From: Candidatus Omnitrophota bacterium
GTDB lineage: Bacteria; Omnitrophota; Gorgyraeia; Gygaellales; Profunditerraquicolaceae
NCBI GenBank assembly: GCA_026387385.1
Contig: JAPLLU010000042.1
Location: 1 to 35,636, forward strand
Length of the DNA stretch: 35,636 nt
Direction of reading: 5' to 3'
The notes under the pieces were generated by a model, which ran no database searches, had not been told where the DNA came from, and saw only the letters and a list, made by a program, of their open reading frames with translations. The position numbers and the translations under genes are program-made. Of this stretch, positions 9,012-19,500 are shown piece after piece; the stretch's first letter is position 1; every line of letters starts with the position of its first letter.

Positions 9012-11501
9012 ATGATAAAAAAAAGAAATTCATCGCAAATTGCCACAATAATAGTCTTTATTATAGCGGTGATTTTCTTATTCACTCTGATGAGCATTAA
9101 TATCAGTAAAGTAGCACAGAAGAAAACAGCGATTGATAATGTGGCTGATACTGTGGGGTTATCCATTGCCTCGCAGTTAGGCAGTATAGCAAACGCCTTA
9201 AAGCACGCGATGGGGATTTATGGTAGGGATAATACTAAATGTGATATAGATATAAAGGTAATCGTAGGAATCATTTTAATTGTCATAGGTGCTATCCTTG
9301 CAGTATTTACTGCCGGTGGTTCATTGGCGCTTACATGGGCAACCGCGTCCCTAATGCTTGGCCTTGGGATTTCAGGAGCTTTGATGGCTGGAGGAACAAT
9401 GTATGCGAATTTTATGGCTAGCAACCCGAAAGTAGCACAGGAGCTGAGGGCTAAGTTTCAATCTATGAGCCAGAGACAACAGATTGTAGAAGGCGCTGTT
9501 CTGGGCGCATTGATTTCCATAGCCGAAGACCCTGCCTGGGTTACCGATGAATTCGATATGGATAGAGATGGAGATAAGACAGATAAAGTCCCCCGGTTTT
9601 TAAAATGGTACAACTTAAGATTAGCTGCAATCAAGTCTGTGGGCATTTATGTTGAGCCTTTTCTTAAAGGATCTTATCTTATCGGAAGCAATGGCGCGGG
9701 GTATTCATTCTTTTATGATCACTACCGCAAAATGCGGTTTTTTATTGTAGAAGATGAGTATTGGCTGGCTAAAGACTTAACAGACAATGGTTGGCCAGGA
9801 GAATATGCAAAGTGGTGGGTGGATACGAGTAAAACGCCTAGTTCTAATCACAATAGAGGCATTCCCGTGCTGACTGATTGGATCGGCAGCGAAGACGGAT
9901 TGCGCGGATTACTTAGAAAAATGAGACAATATGGTTACGGAATAAATGTCAAATCTATCATTAGGGAAGCCGATCACAAGGTGGTGCCTACAGATTTAAT
10001 TGATGAGCCGGTAGCTTACATATCACCCACAGAAAGTATTGGCGAATACGAAACAGGTGCTTTGAATTACTGGATTGACGAAATTAAAGCATTTGAAGCC
10101 AGTGTGGTAAGGACCCTTTATAACCTGGACCTTGATTCAGCGGTGCAATCAGTGGATACCTGGTTACGCATGCTTAAGAATCCAGCGGAGCTGGAAGATT
10201 GGACCAAGAGATTAGATGTTTTGTACGGGTTGGTGACTAGATTTAAGGCAAAATTAGAACAGAGGATAACGCAGATACACCAGTGCGTATCTGAATGCAA
10301 ACGGGAAGCACGGGGGTGCTTTAGCAACGATTCTGCCACCGGTGAATGTTGCAAATTTAGGACAGATAAAATAATGTGCTGTAGCGGAGGAGAGTGTAGT
10401 GATCAAGTTGTTCATCCCGGATGTTTTGACTCAGTCACCGACATTAATACAGGAAATGTAACTTACAGTTGTGTTCCTACAAGAGACTGTAGGACAGTAG
10501 TGGTGTGTAATGACACGCAAGAATTCAGATTTCAGGGCTGTTGCGGTGATTTTGTAGGTTGCGGTCAACTCTGTGGTGATAATAACTGCTCAGTATTAAA
10601 TATTGAAACTAAAACTTATTACTATCCTGCATATTGCGAGAAAGACCCGAAAGGCCCTTTTACAGTAGATAATAAGTGCGAAAGTCCTATTTATGATCAT
10701 AAAGTAAGCACAGAAGGCCCAGAGAGATTCTGCTGCGAAGTGGTTGACCTTGAGCCCTGGGATCCTCTTAATCAAAACAGAACGCATAACTGTACTGATA
10801 ATATTATTAATGTGTATCCCCGGAAGACAATCAATGGGGTATTTACAGAGCTTGATGCAATCTGGGTCTTGGACAGGTTTATTGAAGACCTTTTTCAACT
10901 GAGGAGTTTAATAGATAAGCTTAATGATGACGTGACAAAACTTGAACTTGATTCCCTGACTAAATATAATGAGGCATTTTATGTTTGGTCTGATACTGTA
11001 GGCGGGGTTTCTTCCGAGAAGCAGGAAGTCGGGCATGTTGTTTATGTCAAACTGGAATTGCCGTTGGAATATGTTGACGGAAAATTGACTTTTGAACTTC
11101 CTTACGTTCATCCTTATACGAATTGGTGGGGCATTGAGAGTTGTGTGGCAATAGAAAAAGCTGAGGGACAATTTAACCTTACAGTAGCACGCTTTGATGA
11201 AGGCACAGGCAAAAAGAGCCCTTTAAAGAAGTTCTGGAATTTTATATTTTCCAGGCCGCTTGGCGTAAACATAGAAGATACAGTGCGCAATGAAGCAAAA
11301 AATTTTAATACAAAAATCAAAGCGAACGCGTATGTTGAACCCAATAATAAAGACACATTGAAACAGGCCCTTAGAAACGGCCAAGTGACCAAAATCGTAG
11401 TTCATTACGGTCCTGGAAGGACGGAAGAAGATCAAGCTGGCGTGAGTGCCCCAGAAAGGAATGAGGATATAAAAATAGTTTCAACCTCTTCCTCGCTGTA
11501 A
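9012..11501 (+). CDS. TadG-like Tad pilus protein, 829 aa, with Cys-rich insert
   Basis: Basic N-terminus plus single TM (MIKKRNSSQIATIIVFIIAVIFLFTLMSINISKVAQKKTAIDNVADTVGLSIAS), DMDRDGDKTD loop, Cys-rich region in the middle. Confidence 0.65.
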   Translation: MIKKRNSSQIATIIVFIIAVIFLFTLMSINISKVAQKKTAIDNVADTVGLSIASQLGSIANALKHAMGIYGRDNTKCDIDIKVIVGIILIVIGAILAVFTAGGSLALTWATASLMLGLGISGALMAGGTMYANFMASNPKVAQELRAKFQSMSQRQQIVEGAVLGALISIAEDPAWVTDEFDMDRDGDKTDKVPRFLKWYNLRLAAIKSVGIYVEPFLKGSYLIGSNGAGYSFFYDHYRKMRFFIVEDEYWLAKDLTDNGWPGEYAKWWVDTSKTPSSNHNRGIPVLTDWIGSEDGLRGLLRKMRQYGYGINVKSIIREADHKVVPTDLIDEPVAYISPTESIGEYETGALNYWIDEIKAFEASVVRTLYNLDLDSAVQSVDTWLRMLKNPAELEDWTKRLDVLYGLVTRFKAKLEQRITQIHQCVSECKREARGCFSNDSATGECCKFRTDKIMCCSGGECSDQVVHPGCFDSVTDINTGNVTYSCVPTRDCRTVVVCNDTQEFRFQGCCGDFVGCGQLCGDNNCSVLNIETKTYYYPAYCEKDPKGPFTVDNKCESPIYDHKVSTEGPERFCCEVVDLEPWDPLNQNRTHNCTDNIINVYPRKTINGVFTELDAIWVLDRFIEDLFQLRSLIDKLNDDVTKLELDSLTKYNEAFYVWSDTVGGVSSEKQEVGHVVYVKLELPLEYVDGKLTFELPYVHPYTNWWGIESCVAIEKAEGQFNLTVARFDEGTGKKSPLKKFWNFIFSRPLGVNIEDTVRNEAKNFNTKIKANAYVEPNNKDTLKQALRNGQVTKIVVHYGPGRTEEDQAGVSAPERNEDIKIVSTSSSL

Positions 11502-11516
11502 TTTAGGGAGCCAAAG

Positions 11517-11702
11517 ATGAATAAGAAGAGAGCTATAAGCACGATAGAATACGGCATGGTAATCGCATTAGTGTCGGCTGCCCTTTTTGCTATAGGTATT
11601 TATTATAAAAGAGCAGTATGCGGACGCTGGCGCCAGGCAGGGGATAGTTTTGGCTTCGGCAGGCAATATAAATCAGCTGACCTTAAGATTTGGGGGAAAT
11701 AA
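11517..11702 (+). CDS. Pilin-like protein
   Basis: MNKKRAISTIEYGMVIALVSAALFAIGIYYKRAVCGRWRQAGDSFG... Confidence 0.8.
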   Translation: MNKKRAISTIEYGMVIALVSAALFAIGIYYKRAVCGRWRQAGDSFGFGRQYKSADLKIWGK

Positions 11703-12559
11703 TGTTAGCGTTAAAACTTATTAGTTTAATATTATTTTTTGGCTCCATTAGTTATTTAGCTTACGCGTATTTACCTTTTTCCTTGCGCCGGTATTCTCAG
11801 ATTCAAAAGACGCATATGGAGAAGGAAGCTAAGAAGCTTGATGATCAGGTGTTCATTGCTACGGAAAGGCACAACTTGCTACGCATATTTACTGTTACAC
11901 CATTAAGCTTGGGCCTTCTGGGGTTTATAGTCCTGCGTAATCCTGTTGGCATAATTTTTGGACTGTTTCTTGGTTTTGTTTTACCGCCGGTAATAATGAA
12001 GAATATGTCTTTAGTCCGCAGGAATAAATTTGAAAATCAGCTTGTTGATGCCCTCATGCTTCTTAGCGGTTCGCTTAAGGCCGGAATGAGCCTAAATCAG
12101 GCATTTGAAGTTTTAGTTGAAGAGATGCCCCCTCCGATAAGCGATGAATTTGCCTTAGTGATAAGAGAGAATAAAATGGGCGTATCTATTGAGGATTGCT
12201 TAGCTCATCTTTGGCACAGAGTCCCTGCGTCTGACCTGGATTTGATTGCTGTTGCGATTGGCATTGTCCGGGAGACCGGAGGAAATTTAACCGAGATCTT
12301 CGAAAACTTAGTTTATACGATAAGAGAAAAGAAAAAACTTCAAGACCGGGTAAAGGCATTGACCATCCAGGGCAGGCTTCAAGGGTATATTATGATGGTA
12401 TTACCCATTGTCTTTGGAATATTTATTTATTTTACCAGTCCTGAGAATTTTCAGATAATGTTAACTGATAAGCTAGGGCAGAAGTTGCTTATGTGGTCAG
12501 TTATTTCAGAGGGCATAGGGATAATCTTAATTAAGAAGTTAAGCAGGGTTGAGGTGTAA
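11702..12559 (+). CDS. tadB: TadB-like inner-membrane protein (T2SSF domain)
   Basis: NQLVDALMLLSGSLKAGMSLNQAFEVLVEEMPPPISDEFALVIRENKMGVSIEDCLAHLWHRVPASDLDLIAVAIGIVRETGGNLTEIFENL; TAATG overlap with the pilin. Confidence 0.9.
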   Translation: MLALKLISLILFFGSISYLAYAYLPFSLRRYSQIQKTHMEKEAKKLDDQVFIATERHNLLRIFTVTPLSLGLLGFIVLRNPVGIIFGLFLGFVLPPVIMKNMSLVRRNKFENQLVDALMLLSGSLKAGMSLNQAFEVLVEEMPPPISDEFALVIRENKMGVSIEDCLAHLWHRVPASDLDLIAVAIGIVRETGGNLTEIFENLVYTIREKKKLQDRVKALTIQGRLQGYIMMVLPIVFGIFIYFTSPENFQIMLTDKLGQKLLMWSVISEGIGIILIKKLSRVEV

Positions 12560-12560
12560 G

Positions 12561-13421
12561 ATGGATCTTCAAATTGTTTTTATGTTGTTTTTTGCTAGCG
12601 CATCAATACTCGCTTATTATTTTTCCAAAAAGCATCTGGTAAAGGAAGTCCATCTGCCTGATGAGATAAAAGGCAGGCCTGCGGATTTTAGGGATATTTT
12701 GACCCTTCCGGTGCGGCTTGCAGAGCGCCTGATCGAAAAAGGCAATATACCATTCGAGAATTTAAGAAGAAAATTGGTTTCTTCAGGTAAGCTAATGAAT
12801 GCTGGCCAATTCTTTGCTTTTAAACTCTTATTGATGGGGCTGCTTCCTTTTGCTACGTTTGTTCTTTTGCAGCCTAAAGACCCAACAATGTTATTAGCAC
12901 CTTTATTAATAGGTTTTGTTTATCCGGATATTTGGTTAAATAATAAGGTCAGAAATAGGCAAGCGGCAATTTTAAGAGAACTGCCTCATATAATCGATCT
13001 TTTAAATATCTGTGTAGGAGCCGGGCTTGATTTTATGGTGGCTGTTACCTGGGTGACTGAGGGTTTTAGGAAATCTGCTCTCATTGAAGAGTTTAATGTT
13101 ATGCTTAAAGAGATTCAGATGGGAATTTCCCGCCGGCAGGCATTGAAGAATTTAAGCATACGTATAAACAGCATGGAGATGTCTTCTTTTGTGCGCACCC
13201 TATTGCAGGCGGACAGGATGGGTACACCCATTGCCGAGGCCTTAAAGATACAGGCAGAAGAAGTAAGATTCCGCCGTTTTCAAAGAGGAGAAGAGATGGG
13301 GCTAAAAGCACCCATAAAGCTTTTATTCCCTCTGCTTTTTTTCATCTTGCCTGTGGTTATGATTATAGTGGCTGGGCCGATTTTGATACAGTTTACCCGT
13401 GGTGGGTTTTTAAAGTTTTAA
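12561..13421 (+). CDS. tadC: TadC-like inner-membrane protein (T2SSF domain)
   Basis: RELPHIIDLLNICVGAGLDFMVAVTWVTEG...EIQMGISRRQALKNLSIRINSMEMSSFVRTLLQADRMGTPIAEALKIQAEEVRFRRFQRGEEMGLKAPIKLLFPLLFFILPVVMIIVAGP. Confidence 0.9.
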   Translation: MDLQIVFMLFFASASILAYYFSKKHLVKEVHLPDEIKGRPADFRDILTLPVRLAERLIEKGNIPFENLRRKLVSSGKLMNAGQFFAFKLLLMGLLPFATFVLLQPKDPTMLLAPLLIGFVYPDIWLNNKVRNRQAAILRELPHIIDLLNICVGAGLDFMVAVTWVTEGFRKSALIEEFNVMLKEIQMGISRRQALKNLSIRINSMEMSSFVRTLLQADRMGTPIAEALKIQAEEVRFRRFQRGEEMGLKAPIKLLFPLLFFILPVVMIIVAGPILIQFTRGGFLKF

Positions 13422-13458
13422 CTTATTTTTTAGCTTATAATTAAAGCGTTTAAAAAAG

Positions 13459-13569
13459 ATGGAAGAAAAGATTAAAAAAGAAGAAAATAAGCCGAAATTC
13501 AAAACTTGGCTAAGGGCAGTCGCTCTTTTAGTGGTGGTGGTCTTTGTGCCTGAACATGCAGCCTGGGCA
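13459..13569 (+). other. Sec signal peptide of the giant protein
   Basis: MEEKIKKEENKPKFKTWLRAVALLVVVVFVPEHAAWA|M: basic n-region, hydrophobic core, AxA-like cleavage site. Confidence 0.75.
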
Positions 13570-16500
13570 ATGGGCTATGATCCCAGCGTACTCTGGGCTC
13601 CGCGTTATTATCTGGGTGCAGGCCAAGCCGGCTATATGGCTAATTTTGTCTCTGAGAATGTGCGCCGTTCTCTTAATTACCTTGCCCACAAACCCCTTAA
13701 TCAAATTGAGATTGCGCCTAATCTGATTGTTGATACAACTCCTCTTCAGCTTAAACAAGCTGAATCCTCAGGCAATATTGCAGATAGCTCGTTTGGAAGC
13801 AGGCGCTCTGCCAGAATAAATATAGTTGTTGAAGCCGGCTTAAAGGCAATAATTAAGGTATTAGAATTTATTAGTTATTATGGTAAGTCAAAAGAAGAGA
13901 TTGCAAATAATCCTTCTCCAGGACAGGAATTAATTAGATTCCTAAAAAGAGGACACGAATTTACGCGTAACCTTCCTCAAGGTGATTTAGCCTCCGGAAT
14001 AAATAACGCAGCCTACCAGGAGGGCCTTTATCTTACTGGCGCTGATATTAAAAAGATTTGCGACTGGATAAAGGATCCGGCAACTCAAATTGATAATTAT
14101 TGCGGTGTCTATGCGTTACATCGCCTTCTAAAAGCCCAAGGAAAAGAGATCACCTTAGAAGAATTAGCCCTTAGGGTCATCCTTGTGGATTTACTCACCG
14201 GTAATATAAAGGAATTAAAAGGCAGGCTAAAAACCTCTCTTTATGCCTTACAGAAAGTAGCTGAATCCTTTGGCCTTAAGGCCCAGGCCTTAAAGGTTGA
14301 GCCTCTTCAACTAAATAATGAATCAATTGATCAATTAATTCCTTTTATTGCCCACCTTAATTCTGAGCATTTCATTTATGTTACCCGCCTGAAAGACGAT
14401 ATGCTTTACTATTATGAGAAGGAAGAAGAAGAAATTATGCCCAGGGATTTGCTCATTAATAAAATCAGCGGTTACTTATTGAGTATTAATGCCCCTAAGC
14501 AGTTATCAATACCTGCTCCTCAAGACACTAAGAGCGTCTGGGGCGGCTATTCTTTCCAAACCGCATATGACAGAGAAAGGTCTAAGCAGCTCGGCGCCAG
14601 GCCAAAAGACGCCTGGAGTGATCCGATAAAGGCTGCGCAATGGGGCATGGGAGACATACACCATGTTGGCAATATTAAATGGACCTACGGCGATGTTGCT
14701 AACATCGCTCTTGATGTCGGTCTTAACCTGGCTTCTGCAGGACTCGCCAGCAGTGCATTAAAGGCAGGTACGACAGCTGCACGGATAACTCAGATGGCTA
14801 CTACTGTTGCAAAATATACTTTTTATGTTTACGTTGCTTCTAAAGGGGCCTCTATATTTCTTAATTATGCTGGCCAGAAGCAAGCTGCGAATATCATAGG
14901 AGCACCGAGTGCATTTGTAGATAGAGGCATAATTAACATTGGCAGCTCAATAGGTTCTGGATTAGGGTGGTTGGATAAAGATCTATTCAGAACTAATTTT
15001 GGAGATAATAGCCTGGTTAAAAACACAACAGGATTTTTGGGAGGACTTGCTAAGGATAACGAAAATTATTGGGTGAATATGGTAGGAAGGTCAACCTATG
15101 AAAATGCAATTAGCCCAGCTGCCACATCTGTAGTATTAGCTCTGGCTACTTTTAGTGCCGGGAAAATAATGAGTTCTCCAACTGTTTCTGCAAGACTCCC
15201 GAGCTGGCTCCCCGTTCTTGGAGGAAGAGGCTTCAGTATTAGTAATCCGCTCAGGTTAAGCGCACTCTCTGTAAGTGCTTTTGAACAAGCGACTGCGACG
15301 GCTGTATTAAATGGCGCAATACAAGCCGGATTCGCCGTGCCTCTTAGCCAATTCCAGTCAGCTATGAGCGGCCAAGGAGTTGATGTGCAGGCGGCATTAT
15401 TTGCTGGAATACGCGGTTTTTCAGAAGGGATGATGTGGGGCTATGCGTTTAGTGCTTTGGCTAAATCAGGTAGTTTATTAAAGCGCGCTGGTGGTTGGAT
15501 AAGTAGTAACGTGCCGGGGACATCGCGCTTAGCTTCTTATGGCAGTAAGTTAGGTAATATTGCAGGGTCTTTTACAAACTTTGCATTACAACACCCCCAT
15601 ATTGCTGTGGCGCTTAAGGGGGCATTAATTGGTGGCGGCGTCAATACTGTTCGTGGATACTTAGATGCAAGAATAACTCATCCTTATAGTTCTCCTTTAG
15701 ATTTGCAGATGCTTCAGGACAGGGCAATTGACTTTGGGGTTGGCACTGGTATTGGTTTTGTTACCTATGGCTTAGCAAGTTACGCCCCTTCAGTTGGAAC
15801 ATGGTTAACAACGCCTATGGGAAAAGAAGGAGCGCTTCGCCCATTATATCACGGACTTCTTAATTCAGCTCTGGGAGGTGCTATTTCTGTGGCTGGAGGC
15901 TATCTTACTCCTGTCTCTACTAGCGAGGGGTATAAAGTGCCTTTGCTCACTCCCGAGCTTCAGCCTAACGTATTACATTCTCTGCTTAATTTTGGCGCTG
16001 GATTTGTTGCAGGCGGTGTCTTAGGTAGTTATGGCCGTAGTTGGTTGGGCTCGATTAAAGATAATTTCAATTCTTTGGCGGGCATTGAAAAAGGAGGGGT
16101 ATTTAGCAAGTTCAGAATACCTTTGATAGGCAAAGAAATTATGGTTGAGAATACAGCTCAACGCTTAGCCCTTGCTTCATTAGAAGGAGCATTAACTTTT
16201 TCAGTGATTGTACCCACTTGGGATCTCGTTGATCTTCCTATATATTATGCCTGGAATAGAGCAATAAATGGTCAAGATGATTTGGATGAAGCTATTCGCG
16301 AGACTATATTTGGGGGAATGAATTTTAAGAAGGGGGAAGGTTTAAAGCAGCTGACCGCCTCAAATATTGCCTTAGCATTACTTAGTAAAGCTGCTCAGGG
16401 TGCGCAGATGGGGCTTTACTTAGGTCCGATGCTAAAAATTATTTCTCCCTCTGTAGATGTATATTTGGGTTCCAAATTTAAACTTGATCCTAGCGCCGCA

Positions 16501-19500
16501 TGGGAGAAAGCTGGCCGGCTCGAGAAAATAATTTACTCTCTATCAGCCGATTCTAGTATTAGCGGCCTCGGAAAAAGTATTATCAGCTCAGGATCAAAAC
16601 AAATTCCCGGCTGGTTAACAAGCGGTCTAGTGGGAAATGTAGCACAAAAAGGAGCACTACAGCTTGCTAAGGGATTTCTCGGTCATATTAGTAGTTTAGG
16701 GTTCACCGTTGGTGTATTAGAGGGTGTTAAGGTTACTTCAAGAGCCCTTCTTGCTCAATCTTTCCCTGGAGCCAACCCAGAAAGTATTAAACAATTATCT
16801 AGCGACCTTAGCTTTTCTGCACTTTTCTTTATGCCTCATCTTCCGCTTCCGACAACACTAGAGAAAAAGCCAGTACAAACCAGACTAGATGAATTCTTCG
16901 ATAAAAATGACATTTCCTCTCTTAGGACTAATAGCAATAAGTTTAGTAATGTGATGCCTTCTTCTCCTCTAGAGCAACAACCGGCTCTACGGCAGACCAC
17001 ATTAGACGAATTTTTTGGATCCACATCACCTAAGACGAGTACCAGTGCCCAAGAAAATATTATTACCCCGAGGCAAACCACCTTATATGAATTCCTGGGA
17101 TCCCCATCACCTGAAATAATTAATAGCAAAATAGAAAATCCTAATAATTTACGGCAAACCAAGTTAGATAGATTCTTTGGACAGCAAACCAAGTTAGATG
17201 AATTCTTTGAACCTTCATCTTCGCCAACAGGCGACTTCACAAAAGTAGGGACAGGATTTAGGGATTTTTGGAATCGTGTTGAAACAGAGCAGGCGTTTAC
17301 TAAAGGAGAATTGGGTTTTAAGGATTTTTGGAATAGTGTTGAAGCGCAAAAACACGTGGACCAAAATATACAAGATATAATAAAAGGTAAATCATTAACT
17401 GCGAGGATGGCTTATAGCTACGAAAAATTTATAGCAAGACAACTGGCAGGAATAATGCCAGAAAAAATAGGCGCGGATGCAACTGGCTGGCCTTCGGAAG
17501 TTATTGATTTGTCCCTACGGGAAAAACTTAGTGACGCTTTTTGGAAAACAAGGATATCCCTATCTCCGACCCAGAGGCAGATGTACGAAACAACAATAAG
17601 CACCATTATAAGCACCCTTGATGAATCCGCAGGATTCTCTAAGCCGATGCAATATAGGGAAGGCCAGATAGCTACTGCATATGTGGCTATGAATGCTGCA
17701 GAACATCTTGAGCCTAAATTAATAGCACTTGGGATTGGTAGAGGAAAAACCGATGCGCAGCTTTTAGCAGCAAACCAGATATTACTTGGTTTATTATCGA
17801 ACACAGGGGAATTAAAAGGTGCGGAGAATGCAGTAGAACTTTATGTCCAAGGAAGCAAAATTCAAGATTATATGGATTCTTACGTAATGAAAGTGTTGAA
17901 TAATGATCCAAATATCAGAGTAAGGGTTTTAGAGGATCCAGGAAATCCTTTTACCTTATTATCAAATGAAAAGCTTGGATATGTTCCGCTTAATGATGTT
18001 TCTTCAAAATATGGGATTGAGAGTAAGCCTGACGCACAGCTCGAATTAAGAATTCTTGAGACACAAGCTGTAAATCACAGGGCCAGGGCTTTTAAATATG
18101 CTGATAGATTCGAAGGGCTTCCTTTGGAAGAGGTTCGTTCAGTCCGAAATGTCTTAGTGGATGACCCAACTGCTTTAATGAGTCAGCCCTCACAAATTAT
18201 TGCCATCGGGGATGCATATAGCACTATAACTGACCTACAAGCTAAAGCAAGGGCTGATAGTTCAATGCGTATGTTACGGGAAGTATACGATAACCTCGCT
18301 GAGGAATTTGCAAACGGCAGAGTGAGTATTACAAATCCCTGGGTTAAAGATATGAAGGCAGAAGATCCTAATTTCCGATTAATAGATATGGGAAAATCAA
18401 AGACCGCAATTGGAGAACTATACGATGTTTTTTCCAAGAGTTCGGATTGGAAGCAAATCGAAGGCTTTATTCAAGAAAAATATAACTTAGGTGGACAAGA
18501 AGCATTTGAGCAGATTTGTAATGCCTGGGCTCAAACGGTGAGGATGAATGAAGGCGACGGAGGTAGTTTTTATTCAAAATATATTTCAACTGACCCTGAA
18601 TCGTATAAGGATGTTAATTATAATCTGAATACTAGCAGGGGCATAAGAAATAATGGCACTCACCATGGAGATAGCTTAACCTCAGCTATGATTTCTATAA
18701 AAAGCATAGAAGTAGCAGAAGCAAAAGGAATCGTAGTTAACACTGCGGCAGCGGATATCTACAATGCTTTACATACGACAGAACTTATGGATATAAGTTT
18801 TGCTGAGTCTCTTAGCGGTGATTTTGGCATAGATGGCAAACGCTTTATTCATTTTACCGGTACTCCAGGAAGAGATCAGCTGGCTTTTAAAAACCTGGGG
18901 GCAGGCACAACAGTTATTAGCGAACAGAAACTCTTGACGTTAGGTAAGAATTGGGAAATAAGAGTTTTTGACACAGCAGGCGAAGCAGTAAGTGACGCGA
19001 TAAAAATTTCTCAGACTACAAAAGCCGATAACGTGTTATTTATGGTCAGGGGTAGCCAAGAAGTAATGGCTATTGCAGAAGGGTTGGAAGGTGGGGGAAG
19101 GTCTGTTATTAGAGGTACAGGAGAATTTTCAGAGGGTGAAAATGGCCTCTTTGAACAATTAAATAATTATAAGAAGAGCGTAGGGGCAGGTGAAGCGACA
19201 GTAGGAGTCTTTCAAGGTGATATTACCGGCAATAATGCTTTACAGATTACCAATAAGAATACAGGTCGGACAGCTTTAACAGTAAATTTTGGAATAGACG
19301 GCATAACAGAAGATACCCAACTTCTTTACAGGGCGGGTAGCGGTAAAGATCGTATGTCTATCCCAGAAGGAGAAAAACGTACTACGCTTGTGGGCCTGGA
19401 TACGGAATCTCATATTACTGAAAGACAGCGCCAGGAATTATTACCGATGTCTGCTGAAGGCAGGGCAAGAGAGATGGTTAAGATTGCTAATCAGGCAGAT

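Noticed and set aside
9218-11435. Minus-strand ORFs opposite the TadG-like CDS
   Set aside because: Antisense shadows of a supported 829-aa coding sequence.
16876-17208. CRISPR or tandem DNA repeat explanation of the QTxLDEFF region
   Set aside because: Unit spacing is irregular (117, 81, 81, 30 bp) and only the coded peptide motif is conserved, not spacer-repeat structure.
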